Made by a program: the position numbers and the translations under genes. Below are positions 33,304 to 42,868 of a stretch of DNA of 64,000 nucleotides, piece after piece. Source of the DNA: JAPLST01 sp964397565 (GTDB lineage Bacteria; Auribacterota; UBA3054; JAPLST01); contig CAYNJC010000004.1 of assembly GCA_964397565.1 (NCBI GenBank), positions 106,014-170,013 on the forward strand. Direction: 5' to 3'. Under the pieces are notes generated by a model that had not been told where the DNA came from, ran no database searches, and saw nothing but the letters and a program-made list of their open reading frames with translations. Numbering within the stretch: position 1 is the first letter of the stretch; every line of letters begins with the position of its first letter.

Positions 33304-34302
33304 ATGCTCATGAAGCTCCAGCCGCTATTCCGCCACCTCACACTGCTTGCGGTAGTTGCCGCACTGACGTTCACCCTTGGATGTTCCCCGGAAAAATCCG
33401 CTTCGTTGCGCGTGGGGATCAGTGCCTGGCCCGGCTATGAGTTCCTCTATCTGGCTCAGGAAATGGGCTTTTACCGCGCGGAAGGGCTGGCGGTGCGCCT
33501 GGTGGAGTTCAGCTCGCTCCCCGATGCCCGGCGCGCTTACGAACGCGGCCAAATCAACGCGCTCGGCACGACGGTGATCGAGGTCCTTCAAATCCGTGAC
33601 AACTCCCCGCGCTCGCCCCAGATTGTGCAGGTCATGGATTACTCCAACGGCGCGGATGTAATCCTCACCCGCCCTGGCATCACCAACATCGCCGGCATGC
33701 GCGGCGCACGCGTCGGCATAGAGCTGGCGTCGCTGGGGGTGTACGTCCTTGCCCGCGGCCTCGAGCAAAACGGACTGGATCTCGCCGACGTCACGCTGGT
33801 GTCCATGGACCAATTCTCGATGGCGGACGCCTTCCGCAAGGGGGAATTGGACGCCATTGTCACCTATCCGCCCACTTCCACCATGCTGCTGCGCGACACC
33901 AAGGCCAATACGGTCTTTTCCAGCGCACAGATTCCGGGCGAAGTCCTCGACGTCATCGCGGTCGAGGCGGAGGTTGTCTCCCGGTGTTTCGGGGACGTCG
34001 GCAAACTCTTGCGCGCCTATCGCCGGGCCATCGTCTATACGCAGCAGAATCCGACGAACGCCTACCGCATCATGGCGGAGCGCGAAGGCATCACGCCCGA
34101 AGAGTTTCGCGCCGCCTTGGACAAAGACATTTGCCTCATCTCCGAGGCTGATCAGGCCGGGTATCTTCGAGCGGGCGGAAAGCTTGTCACCGTGATTGAC
34201 GCCGCAGCTCGAGTTCTCCGTCAGAGCGGACAAATCAAAGGGCCGGATCGCCGTGCCAACGCCTTCACCGCGGCCTTTGCTGCAAAGGGAGCATCGCAAT
34301 GA
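33304..34302 (+). CDS. Substrate-binding lipoprotein (NMT1/SsuA-like)
   Basis: The 332-residue protein starts at ATG 33304 or, better placed after GGGAG, at 33310. A signal peptide ends at a lipobox-like FTLGC, so it is probably an outer-leaflet lipoprotein. The mature part has the type-2 periplasmic fold of NMT1/THI5 and sulfonate/nitrate binding proteins (SLRVGISAWPGYEFLYLAQEMGFY, INALGTTVIEVLQ, DAIVTYPPT). No permease or ATPase is adjacent. Its stop overlaps the histidine kinase start by ATGA, so a sensing partnership is more likely than transport. Ligand unknown. Confidence 0.85.
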   Translation: MLMKLQPLFRHLTLLAVVAALTFTLGCSPEKSASLRVGISAWPGYEFLYLAQEMGFYRAEGLAVRLVEFSSLPDARRAYERGQINALGTTVIEVLQIRDNSPRSPQIVQVMDYSNGADVILTRPGITNIAGMRGARVGIELASLGVYVLARGLEQNGLDLADVTLVSMDQFSMADAFRKGELDAIVTYPPTSTMLLRDTKANTVFSSAQIPGEVLDVIAVEAEVVSRCFGDVGKLLRAYRRAIVYTQQNPTNAYRIMAEREGITPEEFRAALDKDICLISEADQAGYLRAGGKLVTVIDAAARVLRQSGQIKGPDRRANAFTAAFAAKGASQ

Positions 34303-37300
34303 GCGCCGCTGCTGCGTCCACTAATCGCTCGCTGAAGTCCAAGTTGCTGCTGCCCCTGCTGCTGATCGGCGTGGCACTCACCGCGGTCACTGTCTGGGGC
34401 GTGTATGCGGAGTCCCAGAGGCATCTGGTCGGGAGACTGCGCCTGCGTGCCGAACTGATTGCCAACTTGGTGAACTACGCCGCAGAAAATACTTCGCATG
34501 CCGGCGAATTGCAGCGCATCGTCGCCGCCATCGGCGCCGAGGAGGATGTCAGCTTCATCGTCGTGGTCGGCGGTCATCCGGCCCGCGTCCTGGCCTCGAC
34601 CCGCAATGCCTGGCTCGGCCACGCTTTGGCCGCACTGCCCGCACAGGAGGTGGTCGAGGATATCACGAATGCCATCCAGACCCGGCAGAGCCAGACCCAC
34701 CTCGACCGTGAGACGGACCAGCTCGCTTTCACCACGCCACTCCTGCTGAGCCAAGCGGAACTGGCCGACCGGGCGCTCTCCGATGGCGCGGTCATGGTTC
34801 ATCTCGATATGCGTGCCACCCAAGCCGCGATTTGGCAAGTGACCCGCGAGGTATCGCTCGCCTTACTCGTGGTGCTGGCAATCCTCGGCGCACTCGGCTA
34901 TAGACTGGTCCAACGCCTCGTCTTGCGCCCGATCTTCAGGATTGGAACTATGGTCGCGCAGCACCGGAAAGGCGCCGACGAAAACTTGGTTGCGACCGCC
35001 GACCGCGACGAACTCGGCGCGCTCAGCCATGCGCTCAACGACGCTCTTGCACGCAACGCCGCCGTGCTCCGCGAGTTGAACGAGCAAAAGACCGTGTTGC
35101 AGGAAGAGCGCGAACGCCTGGCCGGCATCATCAAAGGAACCCATGCCGGGACATGGGAATGGAATATCCAGACCGGGGAAACCATCATCAATGATCGCTG
35201 GGCTGAAATCATCGGCTACACTCTGGCTGAAATTTCCCCCATGTCGGTGGAAACCTGTGTGGAATATGTCCATCCGGAGGATCTTAAGGCCCGTGACGAG
35301 TTGCTTGAAAAGCATTTTCAGGGCGCGCTTGACCACTATGAGATCGAACTGCGCATGCAACATAAAGACGGGAGCTGGGTCTGGGTTGTGAGCAGAGGCA
35401 AAGTTATCTCCTGGTCGGAAGAAGGGAAGCCATTGATGATGCGGGGAACGCTTCAGGACATCACCAAACGAAAGCGGGCTGCGGAGGCACTGCGGCAGGA
35501 GCAGATCTTGATGCTGGCCCTGATGGACAACCTGCCGGATCACATCTACTTCAAGGACACGGCCAGCCGTTTCCTGCGCGTCAATCCGGCGCTGGCCACT
35601 TCATTTGGTGTGCGTGACCCGGCGGACGTGGTCGGCAAATCGGATGCCGATTTTTTCTCCGCAAAACACGCCCAAGAGGCCTTGGTTGACGAGCAGACCA
35701 TCATGCGCACCGGCCAGCCGATACTGCACATCGAAGAAAAGGAAACGTGGCCCGACGGCCATGAAAGTTTGGTGCTGTCGTCTAAATTGCCGTTACGCGA
35801 CCCGGCTGGGAACATCATCGGCACCTGTGGCATCTCCAGCGATATCTCCGCACGCAAGCAGGCGGAGAAGGCGCTACGGGCGAGCGACGAGAAACTCAGC
35901 CTCGCGCTGCGGGCAGCGCATATGGGCGTGTGGCAGTGGGATATTGTCGCCGACAAACGCAGTTTTGACGATCAGGTGTGTTATCTGCTCGGTTTGAATC
36001 CGGCGACATTCCGTGGCACGGCCACCGAGTTTCTCGCCGTGGTACACCCCGACGACCGCGAAAAGGTTGCGGCTGCCTTTGCCAAAATTGTGGCGCAGGG
36101 TGGGGCGTACACCCCGGAGTACCGCGTGGTCTGGCCGGACGGGAGCCTCCATTATATTGGAGCCCGCGGTCGACTGGTCCGTGACGAAGCGGGTCAGCCG
36201 CTCCTTCTTAGCGGCATTATCCAGGACATCAGCGAGCGCAAGCAGGCGGAGGAGGAGAAGGAAAAACTGGAGGCCCAAAACCGGCAACTTCAGAAGGCCG
36301 AAAGCCTGAACTGCATGGCCGGCGCCATCGCTCACCACTTCAACAATCAGTTGACGGCGGTGATGGGCAACCTGGAACTGGCCATGGAAGATCTGCCCCA
36401 GAATGCGGAACCGTTCACAACCTTGGATGCCGCCATGCAGGCGGGCCGCCGCGCGGCGGAAGTGAGCAGCTTGATGTTGACCTACCTCGGGCAAGTCAAT
36501 GCCAAGCGTGAAGCGCTGGACCTCACCGATGCGTGCCTGCGGAGCCTGCCCTTGCTGCGTGCCGGCATGCCGCACAGCGTGGTTTTGGAGACCGAGTTGC
36601 CCGCGCCCGGTCCGGCCATCTGCGCCAATGCGAGCCAGATACAGCAGGTGCTGACCAACCTGGTCACCAATGCCTGGGAGGCCAGCGGGTCCGGTGACGG
36701 TACCGTCCGCCTGACCGTCACCACGGTTGCCGCCGCGGCCATCCCCACCGTCAACCGTTTCCCGATCGGCTGCCAACCACAAGATTGTGGTTATGCCTGC
36801 TTGGCGGTGGCAGACACGGGCGGCGGGATCGCGGATCAGGATATTGAAAAGCTCTTCGACCCGTTTTTTTCCAGTAAGTTTACCGGCCGAGGCCTGGGCT
36901 TGGCTGTGGTTCTGGGGATTGTGCGGTCCCACGAAGGCATCATCACGGTTGAGAGCCAACGGGGCCACGGCAGCACCTTTCGGGTCTTCTTGCCGTTGTC
37001 CAGGCCGCAACAGGCCGACACGGCGATCCCGGCCACGCAAGGTGAGGAGGGCGGCCCGGCGGCGTGCCACGCAACGGCAGGCGCGGTGCTGCTGGTTGAA
37101 GACGAGGAAGCGGTGCGCAAAGTGGCCGCGAGCATGCTCGCGCGACTGGGTTTTACGGTGCTGGTCGCGCAGGATGGCAGCGAGGCGCTGACGCTGTTCC
37201 AGCAGCGCCACGCCGATATCCAGTGCGTGCTGTGCGACCTGACCATGCCACACATGGATGGCTGGGCGACGCTGACGGCCATGCGCAAACTCGCGCCCGG

Positions 37301-37442
37301 CCTGCCGGTGATCCTGGCCAGCGGCTACGACGAGGTTCAGGTCATGGCCGGTGATCATCCCGAACGGCCCCAGGCGTTTCTGGGCAAGCCGTACCAGATG
37401 CAGTCGCTGCGCGCGGCCATTGAGAAGGCCATTGGAAAATGA
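34299..37442 (+). CDS. Hybrid sensor histidine kinase with PAS domains and receiver
   Basis: 1047 residues. TM helix 1 (about 14-34), an extracytoplasmic sensor (35-180), TM helix 2 (about 184-204) and a HAMP-like segment come first. Three PAS/PAC units follow (about 275-395, 400-520 and 525-650, each ending DITKRK, DISARK or DISERK) with a coiled linker. The phosphoacceptor is H679 in AIAHHFNNQL, then HATPase motifs VTNAWEAS, VADTGGGI and GRGLGLAVV. A receiver domain closes it with LLVEDEEAV and D980 in CDLTMP. It probably senses the ligand of the upstream binding protein; no DNA-binding partner is in the window. Confidence 0.9.
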   Translation: MSAAAASTNRSLKSKLLLPLLLIGVALTAVTVWGVYAESQRHLVGRLRLRAELIANLVNYAAENTSHAGELQRIVAAIGAEEDVSFIVVVGGHPARVLASTRNAWLGHALAALPAQEVVEDITNAIQTRQSQTHLDRETDQLAFTTPLLLSQAELADRALSDGAVMVHLDMRATQAAIWQVTREVSLALLVVLAILGALGYRLVQRLVLRPIFRIGTMVAQHRKGADENLVATADRDELGALSHALNDALARNAAVLRELNEQKTVLQEERERLAGIIKGTHAGTWEWNIQTGETIINDRWAEIIGYTLAEISPMSVETCVEYVHPEDLKARDELLEKHFQGALDHYEIELRMQHKDGSWVWVVSRGKVISWSEEGKPLMMRGTLQDITKRKRAAEALRQEQILMLALMDNLPDHIYFKDTASRFLRVNPALATSFGVRDPADVVGKSDADFFSAKHAQEALVDEQTIMRTGQPILHIEEKETWPDGHESLVLSSKLPLRDPAGNIIGTCGISSDISARKQAEKALRASDEKLSLALRAAHMGVWQWDIVADKRSFDDQVCYLLGLNPATFRGTATEFLAVVHPDDREKVAAAFAKIVAQGGAYTPEYRVVWPDGSLHYIGARGRLVRDEAGQPLLLSGIIQDISERKQAEEEKEKLEAQNRQLQKAESLNCMAGAIAHHFNNQLTAVMGNLELAMEDLPQNAEPFTTLDAAMQAGRRAAEVSSLMLTYLGQVNAKREALDLTDACLRSLPLLRAGMPHSVVLETELPAPGPAICANASQIQQVLTNLVTNAWEASGSGDGTVRLTVTTVAAAAIPTVNRFPIGCQPQDCGYACLAVADTGGGIADQDIEKLFDPFFSSKFTGRGLGLAVVLGIVRSHEGIITVESQRGHGSTFRVFLPLSRPQQADTAIPATQGEEGGPAACHATAGAVLLVEDEEAVRKVAASMLARLGFTVLVAQDGSEALTLFQQRHADIQCVLCDLTMPHMDGWATLTAMRKLAPGLPVILASGYDEVQVMAGDHPERPQAFLGKPYQMQSLRAAIEKAIGK

Positions 37443-37543
37443 TGAATGATGAATGCAGAACAAGAAAAATAGCACGTGCTGAAAGCTGCGCTGACACTCA
37501 TCATTCATCACTCATCACTCATCACTTCTCCTGAACCCTGACG
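37439..37543. repeat. ATGATGA / CATTCATCA inverted repeat between kinase and efflux genes
   Basis: ATGATGAATGATGAATG (37439-37455) faces CATCATTCATCACTCATCA (from 37498) across about 45 nt. It could fold into a long stem acting as a terminator or attenuator, or be a dispersed repeat. Confidence 0.45.
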
Positions 37544-38725
37544 ATGAAGAGAACTGTTGGCTTTCTGATTGGGATTGCGCTGGTCGCGCTGGTGGGTGTG
37601 CGGCTGTACCAGAAGACCATTGGTAAAAAGGGACAGCCCATCCGTACAGATACGCGTGCCGCCGTGGCCGTGGTGCTCGCGCCGGTGCGCACCGAGGGCA
37701 TCCGGGATACGCGCGTGTTCACCGGCACCGTGCTGCCGCGCGAGCAGTTCGTCGTCGCGCCCAAGATCGCCGGCCGCTTGGACAAGCTGTTCGTCAACAT
37801 CGGCGCGGTGGTGACCAATGGCCAGTTGATCGCCATCCTGGACGACGAGGAGTTTCGTCAGCAGGTTGAGCAGATGCAGGCCGAGCTCGAAGTCGCCCGA
37901 TCGGCCGTGCTGGAGACGAGCAGTGCGCTGGAGGTCGCCCAGCGCCAGCTTGAGCGGGCGCAGGAGCTGATCAATAAACGCGTCACGTCCGAGGCGGAGG
38001 TGGATCAGGTAGACGCGCGCTATAAGGCGGCCAAGGTGCGGCACGCGGTGACTATGGCAATCATCCGGCAGAAGGAAGCGGCGTTGCGGGTCGAGGATGC
38101 GCGGCTGGCTTACACAAAGATTAGCGTGTCATGGGCGGACGGCGCCGGCGCGCGCGTGGTCGGCGAGCGCTTTGTGGACGAGGGCACGATGCTGAAGGCG
38201 AACGAGCCGATCGTCTCGATTCTCGACGTATCCACGGTGCTGGTGACGATGTTTGTGATCGAGCGCGACTATCCGCAGGTGCTGACCGGCCAGCACGCGA
38301 CGGTCAGCACGGATGCGTTCCCGGACCGGACGTTTGCGGGGCAGGTGATGCGCAAGGCGCCGCTGCTGAAGGAGTCGTCGCGCCAGGCGCGCGTCGAGAT
38401 CGAGGTGGCCAATCCCGAGCGGCTGCTTGCGCCCGGCATGTTTGTCCGCGCGGAACTGCAGTTCGCCGCGCATGCGGCGGCAACCGTGGTGCCCGTGGCC
38501 GCGCTGGCGCGGCGCGCGGGGCGGAGCGGCGTCTTTCTGGCCGACACCGCGGCGATGACCGTGCGGTTCGTGCCCGTCACAGTGGGCATTGTGAGCGGCG
38601 AGCGGATGGAGATCCGCGCGCCGCGGCTCGCGGGATCCGTGGTCGTGCTGGGTCAGCACCTGCTCGAGGACGGCGCGGCCATTGTGTTGCCCGTGACCAA
38701 CAGCGCGCCTGCCGCACGCCGATGA
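37544..38725 (+). CDS. RND efflux periplasmic adaptor (MFP)
   Basis: The 393-residue protein has an N-terminal signal anchor, a lipoyl-like half-motif (RVFTGTVLPREQFVVAPKIAGRLDKLF), a coiled-coil hairpin (about 105-180) and beta-barrel segments (VGERFVDEGTMLKANEPIVSI). This is the HlyD/AcrA adaptor layout. It pairs with the RND pump that starts in its stop codon (ATGA at 38722). No outer-membrane channel gene follows, so a shared TolC-like protein is assumed. Substrate unknown. Confidence 0.9.
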   Translation: MKRTVGFLIGIALVALVGVRLYQKTIGKKGQPIRTDTRAAVAVVLAPVRTEGIRDTRVFTGTVLPREQFVVAPKIAGRLDKLFVNIGAVVTNGQLIAILDDEEFRQQVEQMQAELEVARSAVLETSSALEVAQRQLERAQELINKRVTSEAEVDQVDARYKAAKVRHAVTMAIIRQKEAALRVEDARLAYTKISVSWADGAGARVVGERFVDEGTMLKANEPIVSILDVSTVLVTMFVIERDYPQVLTGQHATVSTDAFPDRTFAGQVMRKAPLLKESSRQARVEIEVANPERLLAPGMFVRAELQFAAHAAATVVPVAALARRAGRSGVFLADTAAMTVRFVPVTVGIVSGERMEIRAPRLAGSVVVLGQHLLEDGAAIVLPVTNSAPAARR

Positions 38726-41700
38726 ACATCGCCCATTCCTCTGTTCGCCGGCCCATCTTCACCATGATGGTGACACTGATGGTCATCATCATCGGCGGCG
38801 TGTCGCTGTACCGGATGCCGATCGACCTGATGCCGGACGTGACCTATCCGACGCTGAGCGTGTCCACCAAATACGAGAATGCGAGTCCGCCCGAGGTCGA
38901 GGAGTTGATCACACGGCCGATCGAGGAGGCGATGAGCGCGGTCCCCGGCGTCGAGGAAGTCACGTCCGCGTCGACCGAGGGCAACAGCGACGTGCGCGTG
39001 ACGTTCTCGTGGGGCACCGACTTGGATGCCGCCGCCAACGACATCCGCGACCGGCTTGACCGCGTGCTGGAGAAGCTGCCCGAGGAGGCCGAGCGGCCCA
39101 CGCTGCGCAAGTTCGACCTTGCCAGCTTTCCCATTTTGGTGCTGGGTGCGTCAAGCAAGCTGGATCCGGTGCAGATGCGCAAGATCATAGACGACCAGGT
39201 GAAGTACCGGATCGAGCGCGTGTCCGGCGTCGCCGCGCTCGATGTCCGCGGCGGCCAGGAGCGCGAGATTCACATCCTGCTCGATCCCGACAAGATCAAG
39301 GCGCTGGGCATTCCGCTCGACCAGCTGGTGGCGCGCGTGCACACGGCCAACGTCACGCTGCCGGCCGGCACGCTCGAGAGCGGCAACTACGAAATCACCA
39401 TTCGCACGCCGGGCGAATATACCAGCCTTGACGAGCTGCGCGAGACGACGGTCGCGCTGCGCGAGGGCGTGCCCGTGCACCTGCGCGAAGTGGCGGAGGT
39501 CGAGGATTCGTGGCTGAAGGTGACCAGTATCGTGCGCGTCAACGGCGTCAACGGCGTGCGCCTGACGGTGAACAAGCAGGCCGGCAGGAATACGGTCGAG
39601 GTCGCCCAGCAAGTGCTTGCAGAGATCGAGCGCATTAACCGGGACATTCCCCAGATCGCCATCACGCCCATCATGGACACGTCGGACTACATCCGCCGCT
39701 CCATCACCAATGTGGGGCAGTCGGCCTTGTACGGCGGCCTCTACGCCGTGCTGGTGCTGCTGGTTTTTCTGCGCAACATCCGCAGCACCGTCATCATTGC
39801 CGTTGCCATCCCCATTTCGATCATCGCCACGTTCATGATGATCTATTTCGGCGGCTTTACGTTGAACCTGATGACCTTGGGTGGTTTGGCTCTGGGCGTC
39901 GGCATGCTGGTGGACAACTCGATCGTCGTGCTCGAAAACATCTATCGGCGCCGCGAGGCGGAACCGGGTCTCGACGCCACCCGCGCCGCCGTGCTCGGCA
40001 CCGAGGAGGTGACCGCGGCCATCATCTCCAGCACGCTGACGACGTTGGTGGTGTTCCTGCCGCTGATCTTTGTGCGCGGCATGGCGGGCGTGATGTTCCA
40101 GCAGCTGGCCTGCGTCGTCAGCTTCTCGCTGCTGTGCTCGCTGGTGGTGTCGCTGACCCTGGTGCCCATGCTGGCCGCACGGTTCTTGCATCCGGGCTCG
40201 CTCGCTGCCGTGGCCCACGAGACCTTGGCGCACCGATTGTATCGTGTGACGGGCAGGTTGCTTGACGCGCTCGAGCGCCACTACCTGCAGCTCCTGCGCC
40301 ACGCGCTGGACCATCGCCTGCTGGTCGCGAGCCTGACGGCGCTGACCTGTGCCGCGACCATCGCGCTGATTCCCCTGATTGGCACGGAGCTGATGCCCGC
40401 CAGCGACGAAAGCGAAGTGCGGGTGAACGTCGAGATGGAGGTGGGCACGAAGCTCTCGCTGCTCGAGCAGACGATGGTTCCCATCGAGGCCATTGTCCGC
40501 CGCGAGGTGCCTGAAGCGAAGAGCATCGTGGCCAGCTTGGGCGGTACGGGTTGGCATGCCGAGGGAACACATATCGGCGAGCTGCGTATCCCCCTCAAGC
40601 CACTGGCGCAGCGCCGCCGCTCAAGCGAGGAGGTCGCCACCGCCCTGCGCCGCGCGTTGGCCAACATTCCGGGCACCACCATCCGCACCCGCGCGGGCCA
40701 GGGGCTCTTCTTGCTGCGCATGGTCAGCGGTAGCGCGACCGAGGTGCCCGTCGAAGTGCGTGGTTACGACATCGAAACCGCCGATGCGTTGGCACAACAA
40801 GTGAAGAATGTGGTCGAGCGTGTGCCCGGCGTTACGGACGCCAAGATAAGCCGCGAGTCCGGCAAGCCTGAGCAACTGGTCGTGGTCGACCGTGCCAAGG
40901 CTGAGGCCATGAACGTGAGCGTCGCGCAGGTTGCCAACATGCTGCAGACGGTGCTGGGCGGCACCCGCGCAAGCTACTACCGCGAAGCCGGCGACGAGTA
41001 TACGATCCTGGTAAAACTGAAAAATGCCGAGCTGCATTCACTCCAGGACATTCTTGACCTGACGCTGACCAGTGGCGACGGCACGCCCGTGGTGCTCCGC
41101 AACATCGTGGACATCAAGCCGCAGAGCGGGCCCGTCCGCATCGAGCGCAAGGACCAGGAGCGCATCGTCACCGTTACGGCCAACCTGCGCGGGCGCGCCA
41201 TGGGCTTCGTCGTCGCGGACATTCGCGCTGCGCTGCGCGGCCTGCCTATCCCGCGCAACTTCAGTATCGGGTTCGGGGGCGACTACGAAGAGCAGCAGAA
41301 GGCCTTCGGTGATCTCGGCCTCGGGCTCGTCCTGTCGCTCATCCTGGTCTACATGGTCATGGCTTGCCAATATGAGTCGCTCAAGGATCCGCTGGTCGTC
41401 ATGTTCTCCGTGCCTGTCTCGATAATCGGCGTAGCCCTAATGCTGCTGCTCACCAACACGACCTTCAACGTCCAGTCGTACATTGGTTGCATCATGCTGG
41501 GCGGCATCGTGGTGAACAACGCGATCCTGCTGGTCGACCACGTCAACCTGCTGCGCCGGCGCGACGGCATGGAAGTGCGCGCGGCGATCGAGGAAGCGGG
41601 CCGCCGCCGCCTCCGCCCCATCCTGATGACGGCACTGACCACGATCCTGGGTCTGATCCCCCTGGCGCTCGGGTTGGGCGAGGGCGGTGAGACTCAGGCG

Positions 41701-41850
41701 CCCCTGGCACGCGCAGTTGTCGGCGGGCTCACCAGCTCAACGTTGATCACCCTGGTTATCATCCCTGTCGTTTACTCGTTGTTTGAGGAAGGCCGGCGCC
41801 GCCGGCGCGCAACATGCCAGCCCGCTGCACACGCCATGTCACCCGGCTGA
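38722..41850 (+). CDS. RND multidrug-type efflux pump (HAE1/AcrB family)
   Basis: 1042 residues from ATG 38722. The N-terminal helix (RRPIFTMMVTLMVIIIGGVSLYRMPIDLMP) is typical, and the two periplasmic loops and twelve-helix pattern are complete. TM4 contains GGLALGVGMLVDNSIVVLENIYRRRE, carrying the paired Asp proton-relay region (only one Asp is clear). The C-terminal half repeats GGIVVNNAILLVDHVNL and PILMTALTTILGLIPLALG. It is a proton-driven exporter in the inner membrane. The preceding adaptor is translationally coupled. The substrate cannot be told. Confidence 0.92.
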   Translation: MNIAHSSVRRPIFTMMVTLMVIIIGGVSLYRMPIDLMPDVTYPTLSVSTKYENASPPEVEELITRPIEEAMSAVPGVEEVTSASTEGNSDVRVTFSWGTDLDAAANDIRDRLDRVLEKLPEEAERPTLRKFDLASFPILVLGASSKLDPVQMRKIIDDQVKYRIERVSGVAALDVRGGQEREIHILLDPDKIKALGIPLDQLVARVHTANVTLPAGTLESGNYEITIRTPGEYTSLDELRETTVALREGVPVHLREVAEVEDSWLKVTSIVRVNGVNGVRLTVNKQAGRNTVEVAQQVLAEIERINRDIPQIAITPIMDTSDYIRRSITNVGQSALYGGLYAVLVLLVFLRNIRSTVIIAVAIPISIIATFMMIYFGGFTLNLMTLGGLALGVGMLVDNSIVVLENIYRRREAEPGLDATRAAVLGTEEVTAAIISSTLTTLVVFLPLIFVRGMAGVMFQQLACVVSFSLLCSLVVSLTLVPMLAARFLHPGSLAAVAHETLAHRLYRVTGRLLDALERHYLQLLRHALDHRLLVASLTALTCAATIALIPLIGTELMPASDESEVRVNVEMEVGTKLSLLEQTMVPIEAIVRREVPEAKSIVASLGGTGWHAEGTHIGELRIPLKPLAQRRRSSEEVATALRRALANIPGTTIRTRAGQGLFLLRMVSGSATEVPVEVRGYDIETADALAQQVKNVVERVPGVTDAKISRESGKPEQLVVVDRAKAEAMNVSVAQVANMLQTVLGGTRASYYREAGDEYTILVKLKNAELHSLQDILDLTLTSGDGTPVVLRNIVDIKPQSGPVRIERKDQERIVTVTANLRGRAMGFVVADIRAALRGLPIPRNFSIGFGGDYEEQQKAFGDLGLGLVLSLILVYMVMACQYESLKDPLVVMFSVPVSIIGVALMLLLTNTTFNVQSYIGCIMLGGIVVNNAILLVDHVNLLRRRDGMEVRAAIEEAGRRRLRPILMTALTTILGLIPLALGLGEGGETQAPLARAVVGGLTSSTLITLVIIPVVYSLFEEGRRRRRATCQPAAHAMSPG

Positions 41851-42159
41851 CCGGCGATTCTGTTGAAAGTGGTTTTGCATCCGGGAGCGGCTGCCATGCC
41901 GCGATTCTGCCGCATCTGCTCTTCCGCCGACGTACCGCCGCGCCGACCACCGCCGCACCTCTGCAAAGTGGGAGCGGCCTCCGTGCCGCGATTCTACAGC
42001 AGCATTGCCGGAATGAGAACTTGCCGTCCCTACTCTTTATCACTCCTGCAGAGACGCCCGCGACCTAGCGTCGTGGGTGAATGAGATTGAATGAGAAACC
42101 GCTGCCCGCCCTTCTTCCCATCTCTGCTTTCATCCCGCCGTGGGCGGACTCCAAGCAGT
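41851..42159. repeat. Dispersed GGGAGCGGC...GCCGCGATTC repeats
   Basis: Two copies of GGGAGCGGCnnCCnTGCCGCGATTC occur near 41882 and 41974, with a partial inverted copy of the 1851/50897 hairpin module near 42055-42095 and a CCCGCCGTGGGCGGACTCC palindrome near 42134. No gene is supported. Confidence 0.55.
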
Positions 42160-42286
42160 TACTAATGAATGCGCTTACTTGGTGTCATGCCAATTGTAGC
42201 CGCGGGCGCTGACCGCGGCTGCAGAAGCCGCCCTCGCCGCGGGCGGCTACAAGGACACTGCAACGTAGAAAGCACTCTCATTAGTA
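42160..42286. mobile_element. 127-bp MITE-like element, short class, copy 3
   Basis: Starts TACTAATGAATGCGCTTAC and ends GCACTCTCATTAGTA; same 127-bp length as copy 1, in the opposite orientation relative to its interior. It lies about 210 bp upstream of arsR1. It follows directly a CTCCAAGCAGT end of another repeat. Confidence 0.75.
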
Positions 42287-42456
42287 GTGCGTTGTGCATG
42301 GACGTTCTGCGCCTTGCAGTTCGCAATCCGCTGTCCGCGTTCCGATGTTCGTCTTCTGACATGCATGCATAGAACCTAAAACCTAAAACTTTAAACTCGG
42401 CTCCGCCGCCGCACCGCTGCTTTCGTGGTGACTTTGCTGCGCCGCGGCGGGCCGCC

Positions 42457-42485
42457 TTGACAAACGCGGCGGCCCGTGCTATACT
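42457..42485 (+). promoter_or_regulatory. Consensus promoter for arsR1
   Basis: TTGACA (42457-42462), 17-bp spacer, TATACT (42480-42485), with TG one base upstream of the -10. The arsR1 ATG is only 11 nt after the -10, so the leader is 4-5 nt or absent. An imperfect AT-rich dyad (ATT-TGGT-AAT) follows the -10 and may be the repressor site. Confidence 0.7.
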
Positions 42486-42495
42486 ATTTGGTAAT

Positions 42496-42849
42496 ATGAC
42501 CAACTTACCTGCCATACCTGCCGAACAGCTCACCCGCCGCGTGCGCGTCATCAAGGCCCTGGCCCATCCCAGCCGCTTGCGCATCGTGCTCGCGCTCGAA
42601 CGCGGCGAGCGCTGCGTCTGCGAACTGCGCCAACTCGTCAAAGCCGATGTCTCGACCGTCTCCAAGCATCTGGCGCTGATGAAGCGCGCCGGCCTGCTGG
42701 ACGAGCGCAAGGCCGGTCTGTACGTCTACTACCGCCTGCGCGTGCCGTGCATTCTGCGCTTTCTCGATTGCGTCGATGCCGTGCTCGAACACGCGCGGCC
42801 GGCCACCCGCCCGCGCCAGTATGTGAAGAAAACGCCAATTATTGTTTAA
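42496..42849 (+). CDS. arsR: ArsR-family transcriptional repressor 1
   Basis: 117 residues from ATG 42496; the longer open frame begins inside the -35 box and is rejected. The winged helix is clear: RVRVIKALAHPSRLRIVLALE, then ERCVCELRQLVKADVSTVSKHLALMKRAGLLDERKAGLYVYYRL. CVCEL supplies a Cys-x-Cys in helix alpha-3, the classic metalloid-sensing pair position in ArsR proteins. It should release DNA upon As(III)/Sb(III) or a related thiophilic ion. It heads the first of two metal-linked units. Confidence 0.9.
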   Translation: MTNLPAIPAEQLTRRVRVIKALAHPSRLRIVLALERGERCVCELRQLVKADVSTVSKHLALMKRAGLLDERKAGLYVYYRLRVPCILRFLDCVDAVLEHARPATRPRQYVKKTPIIV

Positions 42850-42868
42850 ACCACCCCCCCCGTTGACA

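Noticed and set aside
33059..33313. 84-residue open frame before the substrate-binding protein
   Set aside because: It spans a good promoter (33132-33160), lacks an RBS and any recognisable feature, and overlaps the next start.
38131..38721. N-terminal extension of the RND pump in the frame opposite the adaptor
   Set aside because: It overlaps the adaptor gene fully in another frame; the ATGA at 38722 and the canonical RND N-terminus set the start.
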